NCBI GenBank assembly: GCA_024509875.1 | Contig: JAMPIV010009924.1 | Location: 1-64,000, forward strand | Length of the DNA stretch: 64,000 nucleotides | Reading direction: 5' to 3' | Source: Oreohelix idahoensis | Taxonomy: Eukaryota; Mollusca; Gastropoda; Stylommatophora; Oreohelicidae | Shown: positions 22,231-32,808 of the stretch, one piece after another | Numbering within the stretch: position 1 is the first letter of the stretch | How the letters are laid out: the number at the start of each line of letters is the position of its first letter | The notes under the pieces: model-generated | The model's input: the letters and a program-made list of their open reading frames with translations, nothing else | Databases searched by the model: none | What the model was told of the DNA's origin: nothing | Translations under genes and position numbers: made by a program

Positions 22231-22470
22231 ATCTCATACAAATAAATGTCCTTGCGGAACTTGAATCCAGACCCCCGAACAAATTCTCCAAACCTGCCCA
22301 ACCCATGATGACCCACGACATCTGACCTGGCAAGGAGGTGCTGAGCTCAGGCAGAAGCTATGGAGCGCTGCCGCTGACCTGGAAAAGACTGGATTTCGTC
22401 CTAATGACAAGCCTGTAGATTTAGAATAACTACAAACTGAATTCAGAAGAAGAAGATGAAGAAGAAGTTT
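22231..22470 (+). mobile_element. 3' end of an RNase-H-type LINE, 5'-truncated
   Basis: The frame reads KCPCGT (then TGA), IQTPEQILQTCPTHDDPRHL, TWQGGAELRQKLWSAAADLE and a stop at 22426-22428, followed by a GAAGAAGAAGATGAAGAAGAAG tail. The C-x-C ... H/EQIL..C pattern is the zinc knuckle at the C-terminus of RNase-H-bearing LINEs. Only the last 60 codons remain, with one stop. Confidence 0.65.
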
Positions 22471-22839
22471 GTTTAGTTTAGACCAGTGGTTCTCAAACTT
22501 TTCTGAGCCACCACCTCTTTTGGTTCCATAAACGCATCCCCGCCGCACCCACTCTCTACCTCATAAAATATTATTCGGGAACAATTGGCACAACCTACTA
22601 AGGAAGATAATAACAATAAATTCAAACAAAGTGTAATACTGTATACATTCTATTATCTGTTCCTCTTTCGTTTATATATTGATACGTGTAACTCTTCCTT
22701 TCTACCTCGAGCTAGTTCTCCCTACTTAAATCATGAGAAACTCTGGTTTTAAAACAGTAACCGGTTTTGCCTGCTTATAATATCCCGTGTATTTCTGGGG
22801 GTGGGAGGGTGTCTCAGCAGACACAGACATAATAAACTT
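22471..22839. other. Gene-free AT-rich stretch
   Basis: It sits between the LINE tail and the minisatellite. No gene or repeat unit is seen. Confidence 0.45.
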
Positions 22840-23178
22840 GCTATTACCTCTGGCATGTGGTATAAGGTGACTAATATGAGGTGCTATTACCTCTGGCATC
22901 TCGTATAATGTGACTAATATGAGGTGCTATTACCTCTGGCATGTGGTATAAGGTGACTAATATGTGCTATTACCTCTGGCATGTCGTATAAGGTGACTAA
23001 TATGAGGTGCTATTACCTCTGGCATGTGGTATAAGGTGACTAATATGTGCTATTACCTCTGGCATGTCGTATAAGGTGACTAATATGAGGTGCTATTACC
23101 TCTGGCATCTCGTATAATGTGACTAATATGAGGTGCTATTACCTCTGGCATGTGGTATAAGGTGACTAATATGTGCTT
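22840..23178 (+). repeat. 39/43-bp minisatellite, 8 copies
   Basis: The unit is GCTATTACCTCTGGCATGTG followed by GTATAAGGTGACTAATATG. Some copies have an extra GAGGT-type spacer, so lengths alternate between 39 and about 43 bp. Variants ATCTCGTATAATG recur in the second and seventh copies, which implies duplication of multi-unit blocks. Confidence 0.88.
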
Positions 23179-25454
23179 TTCGATGTGCGCGAAGCATTCT
23201 GGGTTGTGAAAAGTCTGAAGTAGAAGATATGTAATGAGGCCACAATAATGCCTTTAAATTAAGTTGTGGTGTAGAATTGTGTTATATTAAATAGCTGTAG
23301 GTTTTATTTGTGTTTTCGCTATTCCTAAGCGATAATCGCGTGTGATATTTAAGTAGCCAAGATTAATACGCCCAGCGCGCAGTAGTTGAGTGATTAGCCT
23401 AGTGCCTATAAAAAGAGATAGCGAACTACAAGCGGGCCTATTTTGCCACAGCCGCCAGAGAGAACAGACGACAGAGCCAAGCTGTAAATGCCTTGAGCAC
23501 ATTAGCATCGGGCGCTGTTGGGTGTTTTGTTTAGTTGCCACAGCCGCCAGAGAGAACAGACGAAGTTTGTTTGACTGAGCCATTTTGGTTGGTTTGGTTT
23601 TGTGATCGTTTCGCTAGTTTATTTGTTTAATGTTTGCTTTGTCACTGAATGGGTTATAAAAATAAATATAGCCCCTGCCTCTAGAATCAAGAGTTTTATT
23701 GTTGTTCGGGTCGGTGCGAATGTGACAAGAGAGTGATCACACATCACAATATAATCATCATCATCATCTCGCCCACCCTATCACATATGTTATCTGGCTA
23801 GTGTCTAGGGTAATGCAAAATGTGATGTAATAATATGACAACAAATACACCTAAGACTATAGGAAAAGTAATTAACAACACCCAGAGTTAAGTTTAAATG
23901 TGAATTAATTTTTTTTTTTTTAATTTATTGTTCCAGTATCACAATTTTGTGTATACTGGAATATTGAACTTCAAAATGATCAATCAAAATATTTACATCA
24001 AAATGATTCAGTTTATAACTGTATATATTATTATTCACAAATTTAATTACATGTGTCAATCTGGGATAGTTCAATGTACTATTGCTCCTATGAATGGGTA
24101 CTGTTAGGAAGAACGTCTGAGTTCAGCACAATCTGAATAATTTATTAAACACTTGGGAAATGAGAGTAATTTGGTTTTGATCTATCAAATGCCTGCAGAC
24201 ACTGGCTTAACTTTGTGGCTTCTGATGTGCAGGATGAAGTATAGTCACACCACCAGCTTCCAATAACAAGTCAGGCTTCTGATCTTGAAATAACAAGGAG
24301 GCACACAGTTGATACTGCCTCACTTCTTTAGATGCAGAAATATACAGATCTCAGTTGACCTGGGCTCATTTCGAGTCATAGATGAAACCCTGGAACAATA
24401 CAAATGCGGCCTACATCACCCTCTGATATACTCTCTCTTTCCCTAACTAAACATTTTCAATTATATTCAGATTCAGTATGGTAACTACACAATTAGTTAA
24501 CGTTCTTAATTGGTTTGTTACCCCATTCATGGTCAAATAAACTTCAAACTACAGTTTGACACTTTCCTTGACAAAGGAAACATTTAAGTTAATAATATCA
24601 AGTCATGTACAAAGACGGTGACTTGCTGAAGAAGACGGCCAGTGGTTTTCCTGGTCTTATGTCACAATACTGTACAACCATGTCCCTATTACTATTTAAT
24701 TTTATTTTCTCCCAAAGTGTCAGAAAACCTGTCGGGATTTTCTACAACCTGTTACTATATTTCTTAACAACTCTGTGAAACAACACAAAGTTTGATGTTG
24801 GCTTCACTCTAGATAATCTTTTTCCCCACATAATTTTCATACATATTCAATAATACATACATCTTAATAATCATAATAATGATACAAAGGTTTTATTTCT
24901 TACCGCATCAAATGAAAATTTCCTACTAATAAGGTTAATTGCGATATATATATGGTCAAATCCAGATCGCTTGCTGGTGCAGATCAGCAAAGTCAAGACA
25001 GTACTATTATCTTGCTTTTAACACAACTTTATTGTAGAAACAATTTTCTAAAGTGGGACGAACGCCTTTCCCAAATGATTTTTATCACCCTCATAGTATA
25101 TTTGACTCCAGCCAATCAGGACCTGTTTGGCTTCTAGCGTCTTATTTTTAAACTGAACTCAAATTTTCAAATCTTGGACTACCCTACCCTTTCCCCCACT
25201 ATCTGTCAAGCTGAAAAAGAAGTAGTTTGTTCGTCCATCTGTCTTCTGTCAATATCTCCTTTATTTACTTCTAGTTTATAATTATGACAAGTAATTTGTG
25301 ATCCTGTTGATGTCTGTCACACAGTGGTTACATTTTTATAAGTTTATTCATTATATTTACTATTATCGTTTTCCTACTATCTAACCTTGTATGCTTTGCT
25401 TTTGGTTCAAATTCAAATTTCTGTAAACAACGAACTATGGGTTTGAAAAAAAAA
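23179..25454. other. LTR-like and unassigned sequence without genes
   Basis: Two copies of TTGCCACAGCCGCCAGAGAG-type sequence (about 23443 and 23535) lie upstream of a TATAAAAATAAATA stretch. From 23721 the sequence TGTGACAAGAG and, at 23801-23815, GTGTCTAGGGTAATG recall the two LTR-like inserts in the hAT element. No right end or target duplication was found, so a third copy is possible but unproven. No coding frame is credible. Confidence 0.35.
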
Positions 25455-25497
25455 TCGAAAAAAGGTGATTCGTCTTACGAGGACAAAGGACAAAGAA

Positions 25498-25535
25498 AAT
25501 AGTCTACGTTACGGCCACAAGGCCTTCGTCAGGAA
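25498..25535 (-). ncRNA. Hammerhead-like motif at the Penelope-like 3' end
   Basis: On the minus strand: CTGACGA, then the hairpin AGGCC-TTGT-GGCC, then GTAACGTAGAC. Penelope-like elements are known to carry minimal hammerhead ribozymes (CUGANGA, stem II, GAAA). The first core and stem II are intact, but the second core reads GTAA instead of GAAA, so this copy is probably inactive. Confidence 0.5.
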
Positions 25536-25889
25536 AGGAAAGAAAGTGAAGGCTAGATAGGACACATAAAAACTAAATAAAATAAAAACTGGGTACTTCC
25601 CTGAAGGCAAGAACCGAAATTCTATCAAAATCGCTGTCCTGTTGATAAGCGCGTGGCTGAACAGAAAGTGACTTCCGCCGCCGGATGTACACAATGCATA
25701 CTAAGAAACTAAAAAACGAAACCGGAAAATAAACTACCCAACGTGATAAAAGTGGGGACTGGAAATAATAAGGGACAGAATGAGTGGGAGATAAATAAAT
25801 ATGAAATAAAAAAATGTATATGGCATACAAATAGAAGAATAGGATAAGAGTGGAAAGAGTAAAATAGAGCAAGAGAGGAGAGGGTGACC

Positions 25890-27084
25890 TCAGACAAAGG
25901 TGTGAAAAGTGTTGAGACCGGCTGGTTTTAGACACCCCATGCGGTGGATAAGACGGTTCTCAAGCTGTTCTCGGCTGGCAGTGTCAGAGGAGCAGGATCG
26001 GATCGCTGTGACCTGGATGTCGATGGGACCATGGTGGTCAGGACCATTGAAGTGTATAGCAACTGGTGTTGACTTTTGCTGAGCGATGTCATTTAAGTGC
26101 TGGCTGAATCTGTCCCCAAGTCGTTTGCCTGTTTGGCCAATATAGGTTTTGCAGCAACGTTTACATATGATCGTATAAATGACATTGCGCGATTCACACG
26201 TGAAGCTACTAGTGATGGTGTACGTAGCCTTAGGAAAGGACACCTTCTGGGTTGAGATGACATACTTGCACGTGTTGCATCGTGTCCGACCACAGGGTAG
26301 TGTGCCAAAGTGAGTGGCATTCTCCTTTGGGAGACGGCTGTGAACAAGAAGATCCTTCAAGTTCTTGTCACGTCTATATGCCACCAAAGGTGCTTCACTG
26401 AATACTTTTTGGGTCAGAGGCTCTGCTTGGAGGATAGGGAGGTGGCGGAAAAGGATCTGTTTGACAGTAGTACTGTGAGGGTGATGGGTCAAGATTAATT
26501 TGACTCTATCCGAAGTGGATTTATGGTGAGGTTTGAGGGCCTCCAGACGAGAGATGGGGAGCACACGTTGGAGAGCAGAGGTGAGAACATGTTCTGGATA
26601 AAGTCTGTTACGGAAAAAATCCAACATCTCATTGGCTCGTAAGTGGAAGTCATCGTCGTCTTGGCATAAACGGCGGAGGCGGAGAAGTTGTGAAAAAGGA
26701 AGGGAGTCACGACAGGCCCGAGGATGAGAAGAGGTATACAGGAGGTAGCTGTGGGCATCTGTCGGCTTGTAGTATACTGAGGTATTAAGGCCGGAGGGCG
26801 TGATAGAAATAGTAATGTCAAGGAAGTTGACAGATACTGTGGAGACGAGGGAGGTGAACTTGATGGTGGGGTGAAAGTGGTTCACAAAGTCGATGAAGCG
26901 GTGTAAATCAGTCTCAGACATATCTGTGAGACCTATGCCATCATCGATATATCTGCGGTAAAACCCAGGGAAAGGACCGGAGTATTGTTGCCATATCTGA
27001 TGCTCCAAGTGGCCCATGAATAGACAGGCATAGCTGGGACCCATCTTCGTTCCCATGGCAACACCGCTAATTTGGTCAAAAAAA
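25890..27084 (-). CDS. Penelope-like RT C-terminal part and GIY-YIG endonuclease
   Basis: Starts in frame just after the T7 run with DQISGVAMGTKMGPSYACLF, then YRRYIDDGIGL (the YIDD catalytic box), NFLDITI and YYKPTDAHSYLLYTS. The thumb is followed by a cysteine cluster (PCGRTRCNTCKYV) and the endonuclease: VIYTIICKRCCKTYIGQTGK, RLGDRF..H, and a late Glu. Stop at 25890-25892. No other break is visible across about 400 codons, so all the usual catalytic residues are present. The apparent ATG at 27099-27101 is not the biological start. This is an endonuclease-positive Penelope type (Neptune/Poseidon-like, tentative). Confidence 0.87.
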
Positions 27085-28516
27085 CTGACCATTGAATTCA
27101 AAGGAATTCAGTTGAAGGACCAGTTCAGCAAGACGGAGAAGAGTGACAGTGGATATAGAAGGGCAAGTGCGTTGGTCCAGAAAAAACTGAAGAGCTCGGA
27201 GACCATCAGAGTGGGGAATAGAGGTATACAGAGAGCAGACGTCCAGCAAGAAAAGACGGTAGGAGCGGTCTGCTGGGAGTCGGATAGAGGAGAAAGTTGT
27301 AAGAGCGTGATTGGTGTCTTTGATGAAGGAGGGAAGATTCACAACGATAGGCTGGAAAATGCTATCGAGAAAGTCAGAAATATGTTCAGTAGGACAAGAA
27401 CAGGCTGAGACAATAGGTCTTCCAGGGTTTTCGATCTTGTGAATTTTGGGGAGCATGTAGAATACAGGCTTGCCCAAAGAGCTGTCATGAATCCTGAGAT
27501 GAGATGCTTCGGGAGGAAGATCATTACTAGTGATAAGCTGTTTAATCGTGTTGTGTACCATGCGATTGTTAGAGACAGTCGCATCGCTGGTCCTGGACCT
27601 GTAAAAAGAGCCATTGGTCAACTGGTTTTTACCTTCACTTAGGTACAAGTCCTTCTGCCAGACGACAATGGCTCCTCCCTTGTCAGCCGGTTTGATGACA
27701 ATGTCGTCTCTACGGCGAAGAAGGGAGAGAGCACCAGACTCCGCCGAAGTGAGATTGGAATAATGCAATCTACGAGGGCGGAGCTGCTGAATGTCATGGA
27801 TGGTGTTCTTGATATGCAGGTCCAGGGCATGAGAGGCTCCAGGTTTAGGTGTAAAGGGAGGTTTAGTAGAGTCAGAAAAGCGTGCGAAGATGTCGGATTC
27901 AGCCTGAGACTGCGGAGTGCTGTCTTTCTCTCTAAAATGGAGCTTCAGCCTCATGCGACGGTGAAACCGATGAACATCCTGGAGGAGATTGTATTGGTCT
28001 AGGGTCGGACGAAGAGGAACAAATTTTAGGCCCTTACTAAGAACAGAGCGCTCTCCCTCAGAGAGGGGTAGATCTGGGGGGATGCAGACTACCTGAGTGC
28101 ATGATGGAATGGAGGATGGAGGGGTAGCTATGGGGGTAGGGATGAGACGGGATAGTTTATGGTGTTTAGACGTGGAAAGGAACTCATGCAGCTGCCGGTT
28201 CAGTGTGTGGATAGTGGTGCGTATCATAGAATAGAAAGGGAAGTTGTTGGAGGTGAGACAACGTAAGCGAAGCAGAAGCTGGGTCTGTTGGGCACTAAGG
28301 TCTGATAAAAGGCGGGAGTGACTGGCGGCCATTACGCGCATACGTTGAAAGCCACATCTGGTCTCAATTCGTTGTAGGAGACGTTGTTCCCTAGGATTGA
28401 GTGTACCAGCAGATGGATGAAAATTGGAAGAAAATTCATTAGGAAGAATTTTGTGGTGGAGGCAGGTGTGAATAAAGTGGAGATGGGAGGTGAATCTAGT
28501 TTTCTTGAAGACGAAT
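27078..28516 (-). CDS. Penelope-like RT, N-terminal and fingers/palm part
   Basis: The minus-strand frame is open from about 28516. The first ATG is at 28341, but the frame upstream of it is already protein-like (AGTLNPREQRLLQRIETRCG), so the true start may lie further up. Motifs in order: DDIVIKPADKGGAIVVW, MLPKIHKIENPGRPIVSA, LLDVCSLYTSIPHSDG (catalytic Asp in LDV), ending NSFEFNGQFF. The stop is created by a T7 run (plus strand A7, 27078-27084). Six T would keep the frame open into the next segment. This copies RNA to DNA at the chromosome in the known family. Confidence 0.85.
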
Positions 28517-28529
28517 CACCTTTTTTCGA

Positions 28530-28789
28530 CGACGACGATGATGATGATGGTAAAAGAGTACGAAATGTATTTAGTAAATTTCTTAAGGTTGCCACACTTA
28601 ACAGATAACTATGTTTTCATTACAGGTTGGAGCTATATTGTTAAGGTTAGCGTCCAGTGAGGTCCAGGAAAATCTGTCACCCCAAGCTACTGACTCCTTC
28701 CGTAGACAGAAGACCCACGTGTGCTAGAACCAACGACTTCTATCCATTGTAAACAGTGGCCTGATGTTCTAGCTGTATGCCCAGTATAG
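28530..28789. other. Flank of the Penelope-like element
   Basis: It begins with a GAC/GAT trinucleotide run just outside the inverted repeat. No gene is seen. Confidence 0.4.
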
Positions 28790-29020
28790 TGTTTCATCGT
28801 TTTCCTTTGCGTTCCTTATGGAGCAAGGAGCCACCACTGTGGCTGACTGACTTGCAGGGAACTTGCACCAAGCAGTCACACTCCCTTGCTGTGGTGGTTT
28901 CTGTGACAATTTGTTTGACATGATGAGGTTGCAAGCCTCGAGCAGTCTCATATTAGTTGCCTTGAGTGTGACATGCTTGAGTGTGCAGTGACACTATTCT
29001 GTCTTTATCTCTTCAGAGAC
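28790..29020 (+). repeat. Dispersed repeat R1, copy 2
   Basis: The best copy of the family: GAGCCACCACTGTGGCTG, AGGGAACTTGCACCAAGCAG, CTTGCTGTGGTGGTTTCTGT, ACATGATGAGGTTGC, ATATTAGTTGCCT. It ends at a pyrimidine run plus CAG that also occurs in copy 3 (TCTCCTCAG). See copies at 9440, 29800 and 31510. Confidence 0.55.
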
Positions 29021-29242
29021 ACCCCGGGAACTCTACATTTAGTGTTTACTTATCCACCTTTCACGTGATCATTTTCCGGTTCATCGTTCCGCATATTCAA
29101 GTAATACGCAGTTTTATTGAATCCTGTGGTTCTCGGAGCATCGCTGTCAACGTTTCCTCTTTCTCACAAAGAGACGAGTCGAGTCTGCGGGTCAAAAGCG
29201 TGGATCTGCAGGCTGATATTTCCTTACTCATAGACGATCTTC

Positions 29243-29692
29243 ATGGGGTCAAACTGTACCAGAGGCATCGCTGAAAACATACGGGATGAGCTGTGGTCAT
29301 ATTTCGCTTTGTCTGGCTTACTCTTTCTGAACATTGGAATTGTTTTGATGGTCTATGCTCTAAAAAAAGCAACAATCCACCCAACCGTCCTGGAAGTATT
29401 CGGAATCGGACTTATTATCATGGGAGTTGTGGCAACGCTAACGTCTTGTTATGTCCATAGACAGCAAAAACAGCGGAAGCCTCTTTGCTCATGTGCGTTT
29501 TGTTGCTACGGAGACCAAAGACGTGCAATCCATGACGATTTATACAAAACTTCAATGAACCAGAACAGATATAAAAAGTATCGTGCAATAGGATCTAGAC
29601 CTTCCGGGGGAGATAATACTGAGAATCGTGAACCATGTTCAGAAAACACATTGAAAATGTTTTCCACGATAGAGTTTCAGGTAAAGTTTTAA
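29243..29692 (+). CDS. Candidate host exon: small two-membrane-span protein
   Basis: An open frame of 149 codons starts at ATG 29243. It has an NCT glycosylation site at residues 4-6, a hydrophobic span (FALSGLLFLNIGIVLMVYAL), a short polar loop (KKATIHPTVLE), and a second span (VFGIGLIIMGVVATLTSCYV). A basic stretch follows (HRQQKQRK), then a cysteine cluster (CSCAFCC) that could be lipid-modified, and a polar tail. After GAGTTTCAG the sequence GTAAAG (29681) is a good splice donor, so the last few codons may be intron and the exon may end at 29680. The layout recalls small two-span proteins such as TMEM100, but I do not recognise a family. The start context is weak. It is the only non-transposon-like coding sequence in the window. 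Confidence 0.5.
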   Translation: MGSNCTRGIAENIRDELWSYFALSGLLFLNIGIVLMVYALKKATIHPTVLEVFGIGLIIMGVVATLTSCYVHRQQKQRKPLCSCAFCCYGDQRRAIHDDLYKTSMNQNRYKKYRAIGSRPSGGDNTENREPCSENTLKMFSTIEFQVKF

Positions 29693-29799
29693 AGTTGTTT
29701 CCATTAATCATGGAATTTTATTTTATTTTAAATTATTGAAATTATACATTTGTTTCCCATATAACGTCGCGGTGAAAAAAATAACCGAATTCTTTCCTG

Positions 29800-30060
29800 A
29801 CTGTGCACAAACATCATTATCATCATGTTTGTCCTTCTGAGCTCCACGTGAAACATTAAGCTACCACAGTAGCTGGTCCCCTTAAAAATGACGTCAGCAC
29901 TAAAGCACGCATTTGCTCTTGCAACAATAGTTTCTGTTGCCATTCGTTTTACATAATGAGTTTTCCAGCCCCATTCACAACCTGATATTAGTTGCCTCTA
30001 TCAAATATGCCTGAGGGAGAGGTCGTCTTACTCTTTTTTGTGTCTCCTCAGAGACCCCCT
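29800..30060 (+). repeat. Dispersed repeat R1, copy 3
   Basis: Shares with copy 2 the order GCTACCACAGTAGCTG, CTTGCAACAATAGTTTCTGT, TTTTACATAATGAG, TGATATTAGTTGCCT and a terminal TCTCCTCAGAGACCCC. It lies just downstream of the candidate exon, probably in its intron or 3' flank. Confidence 0.5.
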
Positions 30061-30339
30061 GGTCGCACGGGGCACACAACCATTTTGAAATATGAAATAT
30101 GAACAATTATAACTATTAATAGAGTGGTGTTTGAAAGTTTGAATGTTTGCAGTGTTGAGTATCGTACAAGATGCTTAAGAATGTCGGAAATCTTCTTTAT
30201 CAGTTGTCACACCATAAAACGTTCTTTCATACAAAATGTTTTTCTCTTTTCCCTTCTACTTTCACAGATCGTCTCCAGTGTTCTATTCACAGCTCTCACT
30301 CTCTCTCTCTTTCTCTCTATCTCTTTCTCTCGCTCTCAA

Positions 30340-31202
30340 AAAAAAAAAACTCTGGAAATAAAATAAGCGATTTAACACGTAATCACTCACAACTTACTAG
30401 ATATATTAAATATGATATTTACCTCCGCACAGAATTACAGGCGATCGCACAAACTTAGAATTATATGCTTATATTATTGCTAGTCTAGAAGTTCGGCAAA
30501 ATGTTTGCCAAGAACCAACTAAGACTTCGCTATACAGCTTATTCTCTTAGCACGAAACGTCCTGTCTACTGCGAATTCAGGAGCAAGAATGAAAATCTAG
30601 TTTCAAACTCTGGTTAATATCTATCAAACAGACAAAGAGGTGAACGTTTATTTCGCAAAACGAAATAATCTCCCCTTTCCGTCTTTAACACTTACGTTTA
30701 ACACTTCCCTTACTAGACGTATTGCCCATAACTGACACTTCTCGTTTTCACAACTCACGCTGACCATGGCCCACAGTGAATGCCGTGTCAGGTGGAATTT
30801 CCAGACAACTGTCTCGTACTGCGCCGGAGAGGTGTCAGTTATCGCGCCTCGCCTGAGCGCTCAGCCGAAGAAAACGCGCATGTCAGCTGGAAGTGCAGAC
30901 ATAAGTCTGCTCGTATGTCTGAGATAAGCGAAAGTCACAGTTTCGTCCACTGACATCTAATGCACTAGGATGCATTTTAACGCTCTCCCGTTTCGGGTAG
31001 AGACTGACACGTTATGTCATCTACTGCGTTTCTAAATGAGAAAACGAAACCGGCAAAGTGAGAATGGGAAAGAAAATATTTTTCGCAAACGAACGAATGC
31101 GAAAAATACAGGAAAAGGTAAAGAGTGATAATAAATAGAGGACAACGGGTGGAATGAAAGGAAGAAAAATAGAAAATTTAATGATCATAACTCTCTGTGA
31201 CA
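30340..31202 (-). mobile_element. Second LTR related to the LTR at 514
   Basis: The minus strand from 31202 starts TGTCACAGAGAG and follows the LTR at 514-1330 through ATCATTAAATT, CCTGTATTTTTCGCAT, AAGGGGAGATTATTTCG and TTTGTCTG to GTGTTAAATCGCTTATTTTA. Just upstream (plus 31203-31214) AAAGGCGTC resembles a worn polypurine tract. A CT/TC microsatellite and A run (30297-30351) truncate or end it. It is probably a solo or truncated LTR. Identity to the first copy is moderate, so they are different insertions. Confidence 0.6.
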
Positions 31203-31509
31203 GACGCCTTTGACTCTACGGGTTGGTTGTTTCCCAAGGGTAGTCCCCATCCACTTCTGTTTTCCCTCTTTAACTTCCAGCGTTATTGGTTACTTCCTGG
31301 CTCTCTGCTTTAGACTTGTGTCTATTTCTGCTTCTGAACATCTAATACTTAGAATGCGACGGAGCTATCTGTTGGTGAAAGTCTACGGTTTTGGAGTGGT
31401 AACTTTCTTGTTGACATGCCAAGTTTTTGTACCACAAAGTATGCCAGATTTTACAACAGTCTAGAACCATCCTAATTTTATTTTCCTAGATTATCACTGC
31501 TAAATGATC

Positions 31510-31680
31510 ACCATTATTTTCCTTTTTGCTCTGCATGGAGCATGGAGCAACCACTACAACTCGCTCCCCCCCCCCCCCCCCCCCCCCGCAGGAAGCATGA
31601 CACATACATAGGCTCTTGTAGAACAGTGGTTTCTGTAGCAATTAGTTTTTCATGATCGCCTAGTACGACATGCCGGGAAG
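31510..31680 (+). repeat. Dispersed repeat R1, copy 4, with C22 tract
   Basis: Carries GCATGGAGCATGGAGCAACC, AGTGGTTTCTGTAGCAATTA and TTTTTCATGATCG of the family. A run of 22 C (31566-31587) sits where copy 2 has its central spacer. Confidence 0.5.
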
Positions 31681-31819
31681 GAATTACTGTTAAATGGACA
31701 CTGTGAATCTGAAACTCATCAAACAAACAAACGTTTAGAGGAAATGGCAGACACATTGTATATTCTAACAGTGTTATGAAGTTAGGGATTCATTTCTTCA
31801 TTATCTTTTAGCTTCTCAA

Positions 31820-32230
31820 GGAAGAGATAGATCGTCAACAAAGTCCTTCTGTCCTGTACCATCCTTATCACTTATGTAGCCAGTTCTCTACTCCATGTGT
31901 TCTTTGGTCCCAATCTACGTCTCTTACTCTGGGGATTGTAGAAGAGCTACCTTGTAATACTATCAACAGGTTTCCTAATTGTGTGGCCTAGCCGTCGCTA
32001 GCCTGTCCTTCTTATTTCTTGTTTCACTTGCACCTGTTTGGTTCTTGTCATCAGTTTGACATTAATGATCTTGTCAACCATTTAAATATATTTCTTCTAT
32101 GCACGCGCCCATTTATGAAAGTCTATAACTTTTTGGTTGTCGTATTTGATTTTCTCTGTGTAGCCACATAATAGAACTGCCTTGACATTTGAGCTGAATA
32201 TTCAGATTTTTGTTTTGGGCTGATTTCTTT
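31820..32230 (-). mobile_element. LINE family B, decayed copy
   Basis: The minus strand matches LINE B copy 1 in order (CTATCAACAGGTTTCCT, TCTTGTCATCAGTTTGACAT, CATTTATGAAAGTCTATAAC on the plus strand) but with many indels. No open frame survives. It covers the C-terminal part of the RT only. An (AT)n run follows at 32258-32278. Confidence 0.7.
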
Positions 32231-32279
32231 GCCTCACTCTTTCCTATTCGTTGAATATATATATATATATATATATATA

Positions 32280-32808
32280 AATATTGGCTTGAAGTATCTA
32301 CACGATGGGGTTGCCAGCTACATGCTCAACCTTCTTTAGTCGCCTTTTACGACATGCTTGAAGGTTACAGTATTACTACTCTTTATTCCCTTTTCGGACT
32401 CCGGTAAATTAAGGACGAAATAGGAATTGCTTAATTACTATTTTCCCATCAAACATAAGAACGTAACGATGATGATCATCCCTTTCAATTGGAATATTTC
32501 TCTTGTTCATAACATGCCCTCTCCTTAGACATATGCAGAATATACCAAAAGAGACAATGCAGATGTGCAGGGAAACGACACCCGGAAGGACACTCGCAAG
32601 TTCAAGGTCGAGTCACAAAGACAGAAGAAACAAGTACATCCTCAAAGTCCGACAAATCTGTCACAGGCAGCTATGTTTGTCAACGCCGTGTAAGTAAATC
32701 TTCATCTCATACAAGATTTCCCACTGTAACTGTTAATACATTCGCGAAATATGGGATATATACAGCAATGCAGAGCAACCTCCATTATCTTTCTCCCCTT
32801 TAAACCAT
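32280..32808. other. Gene-free stretch
   Basis: No gene or bounded repeat is recognised between the decayed LINE and the minisatellite. Confidence 0.4.

Larger units (their letters stand above)
25455..28529 (-). mobile_element. Penelope-like element with 22-bp inverted ends
   Basis: A near full-length Penelope-like retroelement on the minus strand. Its ends are perfect 22-bp inverted repeats: TCGAAAAAAGGTGATTCGTC plus TT at 25455-25476, and the complement at 28508-28529. Inside lies a coding region for a reverse transcriptase fused to a GIY-YIG endonuclease. It is open over two overlapping frames from about 28516 to 25890. No target duplication was found next to the repeats. Downstream of the gene, CTGACGAAGGCC...GGCCGTAACG (minus strand, around 25503-25533) matches the 3' signature of these elements. 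Confidence 0.88.

Noticed and set aside
23721..25454. Third copy of the 2-kb LTR family
   Set aside because: Only the start and one 15-bp motif are shared. No right end or 5-bp duplication was found, so it is not called as an element.
27055..27408. Plus-strand frames across the Penelope-like element
   Set aside because: They are shadows of the minus-strand RT, which has all catalytic motifs.
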